Shown in pieces: positions 51,122-58,811 of a DNA stretch of 64,000 bases; the stretch's first letter is position 1; every line of letters starts with the position of its first letter. Below the pieces are notes generated by a model. It saw nothing but the letters and a program-made list of their open reading frames with translations, had not been told where the DNA came from and did not search any database. The position numbers and the translations under genes are program-made. The stretch comes from CAMEON01 sp045128275 (GTDB lineage: Bacteria > Bacillota > Clostridia > Oscillospirales > CAG-272): positions 65,994 through 129,993 of the forward strand of contig JBGVRH010000074.1 in NCBI GenBank assembly GCA_045128275.1, in the 5' to 3' direction.

Positions 51122-52321
51122 ATGAAAATACTGGTCGTGAATGCCGGTAGCTCGTCGCTGAAGTATCAGCTCTTTGATATGGATACGCGCGAGGTTCTGG
51201 CGAAGGGTCTCTGCGAGCAGATCGGCCCTGCGGGTAACATCACCCACAAGCGTCCCGGTAAGGCTACCTACGCCGAGAGCTACCCCATGCCCACCCACAA
51301 CGAGGCCATCGAGCTGGTCCTCAAGCTCCTCACCGACGCCGAATGGGGCGTCATCAAGAGCGTGGACGAGATCGGTGCCGTCGGCCACCGCTTCGCACAC
51401 GGCGGCAAGTTCCAGTCCTCTCAGGTCCTCACCGAGGCCGAGATGGAGTACCTGGAGTCCATCGTTCCCATCAACCCCCTGCACGGCCCGCCCGCTATCA
51501 AGGGTGTGTACGCCTGCCGCGCCGTCCTGGCTGACAAGCCCCACGTCGGTGTGTTCGATACCTCCTTCTACTCCACCCTGGAGCCCAAGGCTTACATGTA
51601 CGCCCTGCCCTACGAGTGGTATGAGAAGTACGGTATCCGCAAGTACGGCTTCCACGGTACCTCCCACCGCTACGTCGGCGCAAAGGCCGCCGAGTACCTG
51701 GGCAAGGATATCAAGGATCTGAAGATCATCACCTGCCACATTGGCTCCGGCTCCTCCGTCACCGCTATCGACGGCGGCATCGCCGTGGACACCTCCATGG
51801 GCTTCACCCCCCAGGACGGTCTGCCCATGGGTACCCGTTGCGGTGCTATCGATCCCTCCCTCGTGACCTACATCATGAAGCAAACGGGCATGACCCCCGA
51901 CGAGATCGACAACGCCATGAACAAGAAGTCTGGTCTGCTGGGTGTCTCCGGCATCTCCAACGACGGCCGTGAGGTCTGGGCCGCCGCCGATGCAGGCAAC
52001 GAGCGCGCACAGCTGGCCATGGAGCTCATGGCTCGCGGTGCCATCAAGCTCATCGGTACCTACACCGCCGAGATGAACGGTCTGGACGTTCTGGTCTTCA
52101 CCGCAGGCGTGGGCGAGAACGATCGCCGCACCCGCGAGATGGTGGCCGGTAACCTGTCCTTCTTCGGCATCGACTTCGACGCCGAGAAGAACGCCACCGC
52201 TCCCCACGGCGACATTCTGGAGATCTCCAAGCCCGACTCCAAGGTCAAGGTTCTGGTCATCCCCACCGACGAGGAGTACATGATCGCCTGCGACACCGAG
52301 GCTCTGGCCAAGGCTCTGTAA
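51122..52321 (+). CDS. ackA: Acetate/propionate kinase
   Basis: A 399-residue kinase of usual length. The phosphate motif is VVNAGSSSLKYQL (4-16), followed by HRFAHGGKFQ, FDTSFYSTLEP, YGFHGTSHRYV, HIGSGSSV and TAGVGENDRRTR, all hallmarks of AckA. It transfers phosphate from acetyl- or propionyl-phosphate to ADP. As first gene of the microcompartment operon, it most likely turns propionyl-phosphate made by the PduL protein into propionate and ATP. It has no encapsulation peptide, so it should be cytosolic. The start follows GGAAGGAG at 51103-51110; the ATG at 51080 is too near the promoter. Confidence 0.95.
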   Translation: MKILVVNAGSSSLKYQLFDMDTREVLAKGLCEQIGPAGNITHKRPGKATYAESYPMPTHNEAIELVLKLLTDAEWGVIKSVDEIGAVGHRFAHGGKFQSSQVLTEAEMEYLESIVPINPLHGPPAIKGVYACRAVLADKPHVGVFDTSFYSTLEPKAYMYALPYEWYEKYGIRKYGFHGTSHRYVGAKAAEYLGKDIKDLKIITCHIGSGSSVTAIDGGIAVDTSMGFTPQDGLPMGTRCGAIDPSLVTYIMKQTGMTPDEIDNAMNKKSGLLGVSGISNDGREVWAAADAGNERAQLAMELMARGAIKLIGTYTAEMNGLDVLVFTAGVGENDRRTREMVAGNLSFFGIDFDAEKNATAPHGDILEISKPDSKVKVLVIPTDEEYMIACDTEALAKAL

Positions 52322-52450
52322 GGATCATCCCAAGGCTGACCGCGGCTTACTACGCCGCGGCGGCCTCCCCCACAAGTACCCAATCTCCCGAGCGCGGGAG
52401 GTAAAGATAAGTTTTAAAAAAATTTTTATACGCGAAAGGAAAACAAAACT

Positions 52451-53272
52451 ATGGCACAGTCTCCGTTCGAAATCAAGAAGGAAATTTGCGACATCGGTAA
52501 GCGCATCTACGACCACGGCTTCGTCGCCGCTAACGACGGTAACATCTCCGTCAAGGTTGGCCCCAACGAGTTCTACTGCACTCCTACCGGTGTTTCCAAG
52601 GGCTTCATGACCCCCGACATGATCATCAAGATCGACGCTAACGGTAACAAGATCGACGGTAAGCTCAATCCTTCCTCCGAGATCAAGATGCACATGAGAG
52701 TGTATCAGGAGCGTCCCGACGCAAACGCCGTCGTTCACGCTCATCCCCCTGTGGCTACCGCCTTCACCGTTGCCGGTGTTGAGCTGGACCAGTACATCCT
52801 GCCCGAGGCTATTCTGACCATCGGTAACGTTCCTACCTGCGACTACGGTATGCCCTCCACCATGGAGATCCCCGAGTCCCTGATGCCCTACATCCAGAAG
52901 CACGACGCATTCCTGCTGAAGAACCACGGCGCTCTGACCGTCGGTAACACCCTGCTCCGCGCTTGCTTCACCATGGAAGAGGTCGAGTTCAACGCAAAGA
53001 TCAACCTGTACGCCCGCCAGATCGGTGCCGGTGCCAACAGCCGCATCGACGAGATCTCCTGCCACGAGCTGGAGAGGCTGATGGAGCTCCGCAAGAAGAT
53101 GGGTCTGCCCGGTAAGCACCCCGGCTGCAAGTCCTGCCCCAACAAGGGTACCGACAAGTGCAAGTGCAAGGACAACGCCGGCAAGTGCAGCTGCGGCCAC
53201 GATCACGGTAACTCCGAGGACGCTCTGGTCGCTGAGATCACCCGCAAGGTTCTGGCCGCTCTGGGCAAGTAA
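52451..53272 (+). CDS. fucA: Class II aldolase (fuculose/rhamnulose-1-P type) with Cys-rich tail and encapsulation helix
   Basis: A 273-residue protein. Zinc ligands by FucA comparison are Glu77 (SSEIKM), His96 and His98 (VVHAHPP), and His159 (KNHGAL). It would split a deoxyketohexose-1-phosphate into lactaldehyde and dihydroxyacetone phosphate. After the ~220-residue core comes an unusual segment with Cys226, 229, 237, 239, 246 and 248 plus His250/252, then an amphipathic helix ALVAEITRKVLAALGK at the very end, typical of an encapsulation peptide. The tail may bind metal. Whether fuculose- or rhamnulose-phosphate is the substrate cannot be settled from sequence. Confidence 0.88.
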   Translation: MAQSPFEIKKEICDIGKRIYDHGFVAANDGNISVKVGPNEFYCTPTGVSKGFMTPDMIIKIDANGNKIDGKLNPSSEIKMHMRVYQERPDANAVVHAHPPVATAFTVAGVELDQYILPEAILTIGNVPTCDYGMPSTMEIPESLMPYIQKHDAFLLKNHGALTVGNTLLRACFTMEEVEFNAKINLYARQIGAGANSRIDEISCHELERLMELRKKMGLPGKHPGCKSCPNKGTDKCKCKDNAGKCSCGHDHGNSEDALVAEITRKVLAALGK

Positions 53273-53317
53273 TTTCCCCAGTCGGAACCGTTACTTAAAC
53301 AGAAAGGAAGAACCGAC

Positions 53318-54775
53318 ATGGCAATCAACTGGACTGAAGCGCAGGTTGCCGAGCTGGTCGCGAAGGTCGTCTCCGAGATCCGCTCCGGTTCCCCTGCTCC
53401 CTCCAACAACTGGGATTCCACCCAGTACAACGGTCGCAAGCTGATCGGCGTTTACGCCACCATGGAGGAGGCCATCGCCGCCGCCGAGGCAGGCTACAAG
53501 GCCATCCGCGCCACCAGCGTCGCTGACCGCGAGAAGTTCATCACTTCCATCCGTAACTACTGCCGCGCCGAGGCAGGCACCATGGCCGCTCTCGGTGTCG
53601 CTGAGACCAAGATGGGTCGCGTGGATCACAAGACCGCCAAGCACATGCTGGTGGCCGACAAGACCCCCGGCACCGAGGACATCGTGGCCGAGGCCAAGAC
53701 CGGTGACTACGGTCTGACCCTCACCGAGCGCGCTCCCTTCGGTGTGGTGGGTGCCATTACCCCCTCCACCAACCCCTCCGAGACCGTCATCTGCAACAGC
53801 ATGGGCATGATCGCCGCCGGCAACGGTGTGGTATTCAATCCTCACCCCGGCGCCATCGCTACCTCCAACTACGCAGTTGACCTGGTCAACCGCGCCATTC
53901 ACGCCGTGGGCGGCCCCGAGGTTCTGGTCGCTTCCGTGGCCAAGCCCACCCTGGAGACTGCTGACGTGATGTACAAGCACCCCTCCATCAAGCTGCTAGT
54001 CTGCACCGGCGGCCCCGGCGTGGTCAAGGCTGTGCTTTCCTCCGGCAAGAAGGCCATCGGTGCCGGCGCGGGTAACCCCCCCGTCATCGTGGACGACACC
54101 GCCGACATCGAGAAGGCTGCCAAGGACATCATCGACGGCTGCACCTTCGACAACAACCTCCCCTGCATCGCCGAGAAGGAGGTCTTCGTGTTCAACAACG
54201 TGGCCGACCGTCTCATCGCAGGCATGCAGAAGAACGGTTGTATCCTCCTCACCCGCGAGCAGGCTGACAAGCTGGCCGAGGTGGTGCTGAACAAGAAGGT
54301 CAACGAGAAGACCGGCAAGGTCTCCTACGTGGTCAACCGTGACTGCGTGGGCCGTGACGCTCACGTCATCCTCGCCAAGATCGGCATCCACGTTGGCCCC
54401 GAGATCCGCTGCGCCATCGCAGAGGTTCCCTTCGAGCATCTGTTCGTGCAGGAGGAGCTGATGATGCCCATCCTGGGTATCGTCCGTGTCAAGGACATCG
54501 ACGAGGCCATTGATCTGGCTTGCAAGGCCGAGCATGGCAACCGTCACACCGCTCACATGCACTCCAAGAACATCGACAACCTCTCCCGCTTCGCCAAGGC
54601 CGTGGAGACCACCATCTTCGTCAAGAACGCTCCCTCCTATGCAGGTATCGGCTTTGGCGGCGAGGGTCACTCCACCTTCACCATTGCAGGCCCCACGGGC
54701 GAGGGTATCACTTCCGCAAAGTCGTTCACCCGTCTGCGCCGTTGCGTGATGGCTGATCACTTCAGAATTATTTAA
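53318..54775 (+). CDS. pduP: CoA-acylating aldehyde dehydrogenase (PduP-like)
   Basis: A 485-residue enzyme. An N-terminal amphipathic helix (WTEAQVAELVAKVVSEI, 5-21) followed by a Pro/Ser linker is an encapsulation peptide. The core has ERAPFGVVGAITPSTNP (~137-153), NPHPGAI, VCTGGPGVVKAVLSSG and the catalytic Cys283 in NNLPCIAEKE. It converts propionaldehyde, NAD+ and CoA to propionyl-CoA inside the shell. It is the third gene in the operon. A hairpin repeat follows it. Confidence 0.93.
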   Translation: MAINWTEAQVAELVAKVVSEIRSGSPAPSNNWDSTQYNGRKLIGVYATMEEAIAAAEAGYKAIRATSVADREKFITSIRNYCRAEAGTMAALGVAETKMGRVDHKTAKHMLVADKTPGTEDIVAEAKTGDYGLTLTERAPFGVVGAITPSTNPSETVICNSMGMIAAGNGVVFNPHPGAIATSNYAVDLVNRAIHAVGGPEVLVASVAKPTLETADVMYKHPSIKLLVCTGGPGVVKAVLSSGKKAIGAGAGNPPVIVDDTADIEKAAKDIIDGCTFDNNLPCIAEKEVFVFNNVADRLIAGMQKNGCILLTREQADKLAEVVLNKKVNEKTGKVSYVVNRDCVGRDAHVILAKIGIHVGPEIRCAIAEVPFEHLFVQEELMMPILGIVRVKDIDEAIDLACKAEHGNRHTAHMHSKNIDNLSRFAKAVETTIFVKNAPSYAGIGFGGEGHSTFTIAGPTGEGITSAKSFTRLRRCVMADHFRII

Positions 54776-54777
54776 TT

Positions 54778-54862
54778 GGGGCTCTGCCCCAAGCCCCGCT
54801 TAAACCCTTTTTGCAAAAAGGGTTTAAGAATCCCAAAAACCTTCAAATAAAGATTTTGGGAT
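54778..54862 (+). repeat. Intergenic hairpin repeat family, copy 1
   Basis: GGGGCTCTGCCCC (54778-54790), then CCCCGC, a TTAAACCCTTTTT/AAAAAGGGTTTAA hairpin (54799-54828), then ATCCCAAAA pairing with TTTTGGGAT (to 54862). Same layout as the units at 56877 and 60716. Confidence 0.75.
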
Positions 54863-54930
54863 GTAGGGACCGGCGTCCCCGACGGTCCGAAAAACTCCGG
54901 TGACAAGTTTCACGAAAGGAAAGAAAAACA

Positions 54931-56157
54931 ATGGATATTTCCGCTAATCAGATTGAAGCCATTGTCCGCTCCGTGCTGGGTTCCATGAACACCTCCGCAC
55001 CCAAGGCCGCAGGTAATCTGCCCAAGGTTGCCAAGGTGGCTATGCTGGTCGGCCCCAAGAAGATCGAGATCCAGGAAGTTCCCCTGCCTGAGCTGGGCGA
55101 GGACGACATCCTCATCAAGGTCGAGGGCGCAGGCATCTGCGGCACCGACGTACACGAGTGGAAGATGGATCCCTTCGGCCTTATGCCCGTGGTTCTCGGC
55201 CACGAGGGCACCGGCGAGGTGGTCTACTGCGGTAAGAACATCGTCAAGGACACCGCCGGCAAGCCCATCGGTGTTGGCGACAAGATCGTTACTTCCGTTA
55301 TTTCTTGCGGCGACTGCTACCACTGCCGCATGACCCCCGGCCGCACCAACCTGTGCGCCAATCAGGGCGTTTTCGGCCTGATCGGTGACAAGAGAGGTAC
55401 CGACGAGGGCAACCGTGCCAACGGTTGGTTCGCTGACTACATGCTCATCCGCGGTGGCGAGGCTTCCGGCGCGACCTTCTTCCAGGTCAACGAGCTGAAC
55501 CTCAACCAGCGTATGATCCTGGAGCTGGCCTGCGTTTGCGTCCACGCTCTGGAGAGAGGCCAGAAGACCGGCCTTCTGAACTTCGGTTCCAAGGTTCTGG
55601 TGCAGGGCTGCGGCCCCGTGGGTCTGGTGATGATCACCGTTCTCCGCGCCGCCGGTATCAACCACATCATCGCTGTGGACGGTAACGAGGACAGACTGAA
55701 GGTCGCCCAGAAGATGGGTGCCAAGACCACCGTCTGCTTCAAGCGTCCCGACGAGGACACCCTCGACAAGCGCGTGGCCAAGGTTCAGGCCGTGGCCAAC
55801 GGTGTCGGTGTTGACTTCGCCTTCCAGTGCACCGGCGCACCCGTCGCCGCCGCTGACATCTACGCTTATATCCGCCGTGGCGGCGGTATGTGCGAGATGG
55901 GCTTCTTCGTCAACAACGGCGAGTACTCCGTCAACCCCCACTTCGCTATGTGCAACAAGGAGATCGACATCGTCGGCTCTTGGGATTACTCCGCTGAGGA
56001 CTACCCCAAGACCGTTGCCTTCCTGAAGCAGTGCCAGGAGATGAACATCCCGATCGAGGAGCTCATCACCCACACCTTCCCCCTCGATCAGATGAACGAG
56101 GCTATGGAGACCAACGTGGCGCAGAAGGGCATCAAGATCGCCTACATCGCTAAGTAA
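54931..56157 (+). CDS. Zinc alcohol dehydrogenase (MDR) with encapsulation peptide
   Basis: A 408-residue protein. The N-terminus (ANQIEAIVRSVLGSM, 5-19) then a Pro/Ala linker mirrors the encapsulation peptide of the PduL protein. The MDR core has GICGTDVHEWK, GHEGTGEVV, structural-zinc-like cysteines (SCGDCYHCR and following) and NAD-binding VQGCGPVGLVMITVL. It would reduce propionaldehyde to propanol, or lactaldehyde to propanediol, regenerating NAD+ in the lumen. The classical Pdu system uses an iron-type PduQ instead. The two reactions cannot be told apart here. Confidence 0.87.
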   Translation: MDISANQIEAIVRSVLGSMNTSAPKAAGNLPKVAKVAMLVGPKKIEIQEVPLPELGEDDILIKVEGAGICGTDVHEWKMDPFGLMPVVLGHEGTGEVVYCGKNIVKDTAGKPIGVGDKIVTSVISCGDCYHCRMTPGRTNLCANQGVFGLIGDKRGTDEGNRANGWFADYMLIRGGEASGATFFQVNELNLNQRMILELACVCVHALERGQKTGLLNFGSKVLVQGCGPVGLVMITVLRAAGINHIIAVDGNEDRLKVAQKMGAKTTVCFKRPDEDTLDKRVAKVQAVANGVGVDFAFQCTGAPVAAADIYAYIRRGGGMCEMGFFVNNGEYSVNPHFAMCNKEIDIVGSWDYSAEDYPKTVAFLKQCQEMNIPIEELITHTFPLDQMNEAMETNVAQKGIKIAYIAK

Positions 56158-56174
56158 GCAAAGGAGTTACCGAT

Positions 56175-56525
56175 ATGGCAGCTCTTGGAATGCTTGAAGT
56201 ATACGGATTCGCCACCTCCATCGTCGTCGCCGATGCCTGCGCAAAGGCCGCTGACGTAAAGATCGTGGCCATCGACCGCAACAAGCCCGCCAACGCCGAC
56301 AAGTGCGAGGTGCCGCTGGTTATGGTCGTGAAGTTCGAGGGCTCTCCCGCCGCCGTCGAGGCTGCTCACGACGCGGGCAAGGCCGTTGCCGAGGAGCGCG
56401 GTCTGTTCATCACCTCGAAGATCATTGCTGGACTGGATCCCAGCGTGGAGTGGTTCGCACATCTGACCGCTACCGGCCGCGACAAGCTCCGCAATTACAC
56501 CACCGTTGACGGAAAAAAGGTTTAA
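56175..56525 (+). CDS. BMC-H shell protein with C-terminal extension
   Basis: A 116-residue single-BMC-domain protein: ALGMLEVYGFATSIVVADAC, KCEVPLVMVVKFEGSPAAVEAA and the strand-helix end FITSKIIAGL. The Arg/Lys-rich residues ~35-45 (DRNKPANADKC) replace the usual short loop, and a ~25-residue C-terminal extension (EWFAHLTATGRDKLRNYTTV) differs from PduA-like proteins. Hexamers of such proteins tile the shell facets; the altered loop may change the pore. First of four shell genes in a row. Confidence 0.88.
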   Translation: MAALGMLEVYGFATSIVVADACAKAADVKIVAIDRNKPANADKCEVPLVMVVKFEGSPAAVEAAHDAGKAVAEERGLFITSKIIAGLDPSVEWFAHLTATGRDKLRNYTTVDGKKV

Positions 56526-56582
56526 TCCCTCCCCGCAACGCCCAACTCACTCAAAAAATAAAATTTTAAGGAGAATATTACA

Positions 56583-56855
56583 ATGAACGAAGCTCTTGGT
56601 ATGGTTGAAACCCGCGGTCTGGTTGCCGCAATCGAGGCTGCCGATGCTATGGTTAAGGCTGCTAACGTTACCCTGATCGGCTCCGAGAAGATCGGTTCCG
56701 GTCTCGTATCCGTCATGGTCCGTGGCGACGTCGGTGCTGTTAAGGCCGCTGTTGAGGCCGGTGGCGCTGCCGCTTCCCGCCTGGGCGAGGTCATCGCAAC
56801 TCACGTCATCCCCAGACCTCACACCGACGTGGACAAGCTCCTGCCCTCCATCTAA
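56583..56855 (+). CDS. BMC-H shell protein (PduA/EutM-like), copy A
   Basis: A 90-residue protein: EALGMVETRGLVAAIEAADA, LIGSEKIGSGLVSVMVRGDV and ATHVIPRPHTDVDKLLP. Pore loop KIGSG is typical of PduA/EutM hexamers that pass small polar metabolites such as 1,2-propanediol. It is identical in sequence to the protein at 57370-57642 except for one residue (Ser versus Lys next to last) while the genes differ at about 16 silent positions. It is likely the main facet protein. Confidence 0.95.
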   Translation: MNEALGMVETRGLVAAIEAADAMVKAANVTLIGSEKIGSGLVSVMVRGDVGAVKAAVEAGGAAASRLGEVIATHVIPRPHTDVDKLLPSI

Positions 56856-56876
56856 GGAACGATTCGCAGGGCTCTT

Positions 56877-56960
56877 GGGGCGCTGCCCCAAACCCCGCCT
56901 AAGGGACTTTTGCAAAAGTCCCTTAGGAATCCCCAAAACCTTTAATACAGGTATTTGAGG
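56877..56960 (+). repeat. Intergenic hairpin repeat family, copy 2
   Basis: GGGGCGCTGCCCC (56877-56889), then CCCCGC, a CCTAAGGGACTTTT/AAAAGTCCCTTAGG hairpin (56898-56927), then AATCCCCAAAACCTTT pairing loosely with GGTATTTGAGGATT. It sits between two shell genes. Confidence 0.78.
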
Positions 56961-57003
56961 ATTCACGTTCTTTGCCTACCAAACGAAAGCGAGGTACAAA
57001 AAC

Positions 57004-57288
57004 ATGGATAAGGCAATCGCACTGCTGGAAGTCCAGGCAATGGTTACGGCCATTGTGGGTCTTGACGCAATGATCAAGGCCGCCGACGTGAAGCTGATTC
57101 ACGTTGAAAAGAGACTGGGCGGTCGTCTTGTGACCGTGGTGGTCGAGGGCTCGGTTTCGGCTGTTCAGGCCGCCGCCGATGCCGGTAAGGCCGCCGCCGC
57201 TGAGGTTGGCAACGTCAAGCTCTGCGAGGTCATCGCACGCCCCCATCCCGAAGTCATGAAGTTCCTCCGCACCGATCCCATTCCCTGA
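57004..57288 (+). CDS. BMC-H shell protein, divergent
   Basis: A 94-residue protein: ALLEVQAMVTAIVGLDAMIK, HVEKRLGGRLVTVVVEGSVS and CEVIARPHPEVMKFL. The pore loop KRLGGR differs from the KIGSG of the flanking copies, and Gln and Met replace the usual residues in strand 1, so it probably forms hexamers with different permeability. It lies between the two near-identical shell genes. Confidence 0.9.
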   Translation: MDKAIALLEVQAMVTAIVGLDAMIKAADVKLIHVEKRLGGRLVTVVVEGSVSAVQAAADAGKAAAAEVGNVKLCEVIARPHPEVMKFLRTDPIP

Positions 57289-57369
57289 TGGACGGCGCGG
57301 CGTAACAAAATAAGCTCCCCTTTTACACCAACAAACAAAAAAGTAAAATTTTCTTAGGAGGAAAATACA

Positions 57370-57642
57370 ATGAACGAAGCTCTTGGTATGGTTGAGACCC
57401 GTGGTCTTGTGGCTGCTATTGAGGCTGCCGATGCTATGGTGAAGGCTGCTAACGTTACTCTGATCGGCTCTGAGAAGATCGGTTCCGGTCTCGTGTCCGT
57501 CATGGTCCGTGGCGACGTCGGTGCTGTTAAGGCCGCTGTTGAGGCCGGTGGCGCTGCCGCTTCTCGCCTGGGCGAGGTTATCGCTACTCACGTCATCCCC
57601 AGACCCCACACCGATGTGGACAAGCTCCTGCCCAAGATCTGA
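57370..57642 (+). CDS. BMC-H shell protein (PduA/EutM-like), copy B
   Basis: 90 residues, matching copy A (56583-56855) except Lys for Ser at residue 89. The DNA differs at about 16 third positions concentrated in the first third and last quarter, with a long identical middle stretch, consistent with partial gene conversion or strong selection on the protein. A separate ribosome binding site (AGGAGG, 57355-57360) allows a different expression level. Confidence 0.95.
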   Translation: MNEALGMVETRGLVAAIEAADAMVKAANVTLIGSEKIGSGLVSVMVRGDVGAVKAAVEAGGAAASRLGEVIATHVIPRPHTDVDKLLPKI

Positions 57643-57669
57643 TTGATCGGATCGAAAAACCGCGCGGGC

Positions 57670-57692
57670 GGAACCCTCTTTCCAGGGGGTTC
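57670..57692 (+). repeat. Intra-operon hairpin before the PduL gene
   Basis: GGAACCC pairs with GGGTTCC around a short loop, in the 150-bp spacer between shell copy B and the PduL gene. No T tract follows; an RNA processing or stability role is possible. Confidence 0.5.
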
Positions 57693-57792
57693 CCCCACCC
57701 CTTATATATAAATGGAAGAATGAATGCTCTTTTCCCGCTGAAAAGGATATTGATTTTTCAATTTGTAGTACATTAGAAAGAGGTTTTTGATC

Positions 57793-58452
57793 ATGGAACT
57801 GAACGCAAGCACCATTGAAGCCATCGTCAAGAAGATCGTATCCGAGATGGACACCCCCGCGGCCGCCGCGGACGACCTGACCATCCCGGTGGGCATTTCC
57901 AACCGTCATATTCACCTGTCCCGCGAGGATCTGGACACCCTGTTCGGTGCGGGCTACGAGCTGACCCCCATCAAGGATCTCTCCCAGCCCGGTCAGTACG
58001 CCTGCAAGGAGCTGCTGACCATCATCGGACCCTCCATGCGTCCCATTGAGAACGTCCGTGTCCTGGGCCCCATCCGCAAGGAGAGCCAGGTGGAGATCTC
58101 CGTCACCGATTCCTTCGTGCTGAAGGTCAAGCCTCCCGTGCGCGAGTCGGGTAGCCTGGCAGGCTCCGCCCCCATCACCATCATCGGCCCCAAGGGTATC
58201 GTCACTCTGAAGCAGGGCTGCATCATCGCCAACCGCCACATCCACATGAGTCCCGCCGACGGCGCCCGCTTCGGTGTCAAGGACGGCGACTACATCACCG
58301 TGGATGCCTTCAGCGGTACCAAGCGCACCCGCTGGTTCGACGTGCAGGTTCGTGTCTCCGACAAGTTCTGCCTGGAGATGCACGTGGACACCGACGATGC
58401 CAACGCCGTAGGCTTCAAGAACGGCAGCACCGTCACCATGGTCAAGGACTGA
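57793..58452 (+). CDS. pduL: PduL-type phosphate propanoyltransferase
   Basis: A 219-residue protein. An encapsulation helix at the N-terminus (ASTIEAIVKKIVSEM) is followed by an Ala/Asp linker. The two PduL metal-binding halves have HIHLS (~36-40) and HIHMS (~150-154), with LTPIKDLSQPGQYA and VRVLGPIRKESQVEIS between. It exchanges CoA and phosphate to make propionyl-phosphate from propionyl-CoA, recycling CoA inside the shell. The ATG at 57793 follows GAAAGAGG; a TTG two codons earlier is possible. Typical PduL proteins are ~210 residues. Confidence 0.95.
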   Translation: MELNASTIEAIVKKIVSEMDTPAAAADDLTIPVGISNRHIHLSREDLDTLFGAGYELTPIKDLSQPGQYACKELLTIIGPSMRPIENVRVLGPIRKESQVEISVTDSFVLKVKPPVRESGSLAGSAPITIIGPKGIVTLKQGCIIANRHIHMSPADGARFGVKDGDYITVDAFSGTKRTRWFDVQVRVSDKFCLEMHVDTDDANAVGFKNGSTVTMVKD

Positions 58453-58499
58453 TCGCGCAACCGACCGTCCGCATACAGTAGAAAGAACGGAGTACCATC

Positions 58500-58763
58500 A
58501 TGCTCAAGGGAAAAGTCGTGGGAACCATTGTTTCCACCAATAAATTCGACGCTCTTCGGGGCTACAAGTTTCTGGAGATCCAGCTCAAGGAAAAGGACGA
58601 GCTGACCGACCGCTACATCATCGCCGTGGATCGCTCCATCAGCGCAGGCATCGGCGAGGACGTTCTGGTGGTCACCGGCTCCTCTGCCCGTGCTGCCGTA
58701 GGGGACATGAACGCCCCTGTGGACGCTGTGGTCGCCGGTATCATCGACAAGCTCCAGCACTAA
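58500..58763 (+). CDS. pduN: BMC-P vertex protein (EutN/CcmL/PduN)
   Basis: An 87-residue protein. The start MLKGKVVGTIVSTNKFDALRG (first part), KFLEIQL, IIAVDRSISAGIGEDVLVVTG and PVDAVVAGIID match the OB-fold pentamer family that caps shell vertices. It follows the PduL gene by 47 bp, and the PduS-like gene follows by 48 bp. Confidence 0.95.
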   Translation: MLKGKVVGTIVSTNKFDALRGYKFLEIQLKEKDELTDRYIIAVDRSISAGIGEDVLVVTGSSARAAVGDMNAPVDAVVAGIIDKLQH

Positions 58764-58811
58764 TCTGATCCGCGCATTTCGCGCATAACTTTCAACAGAA
58801 GGTAAAGAAAA

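Noticed and set aside
56583..57642. Near-identical shell genes as an assembly duplication
   Set aside because: About 16 silent differences and a different gene between the copies show they are real, separate genes.
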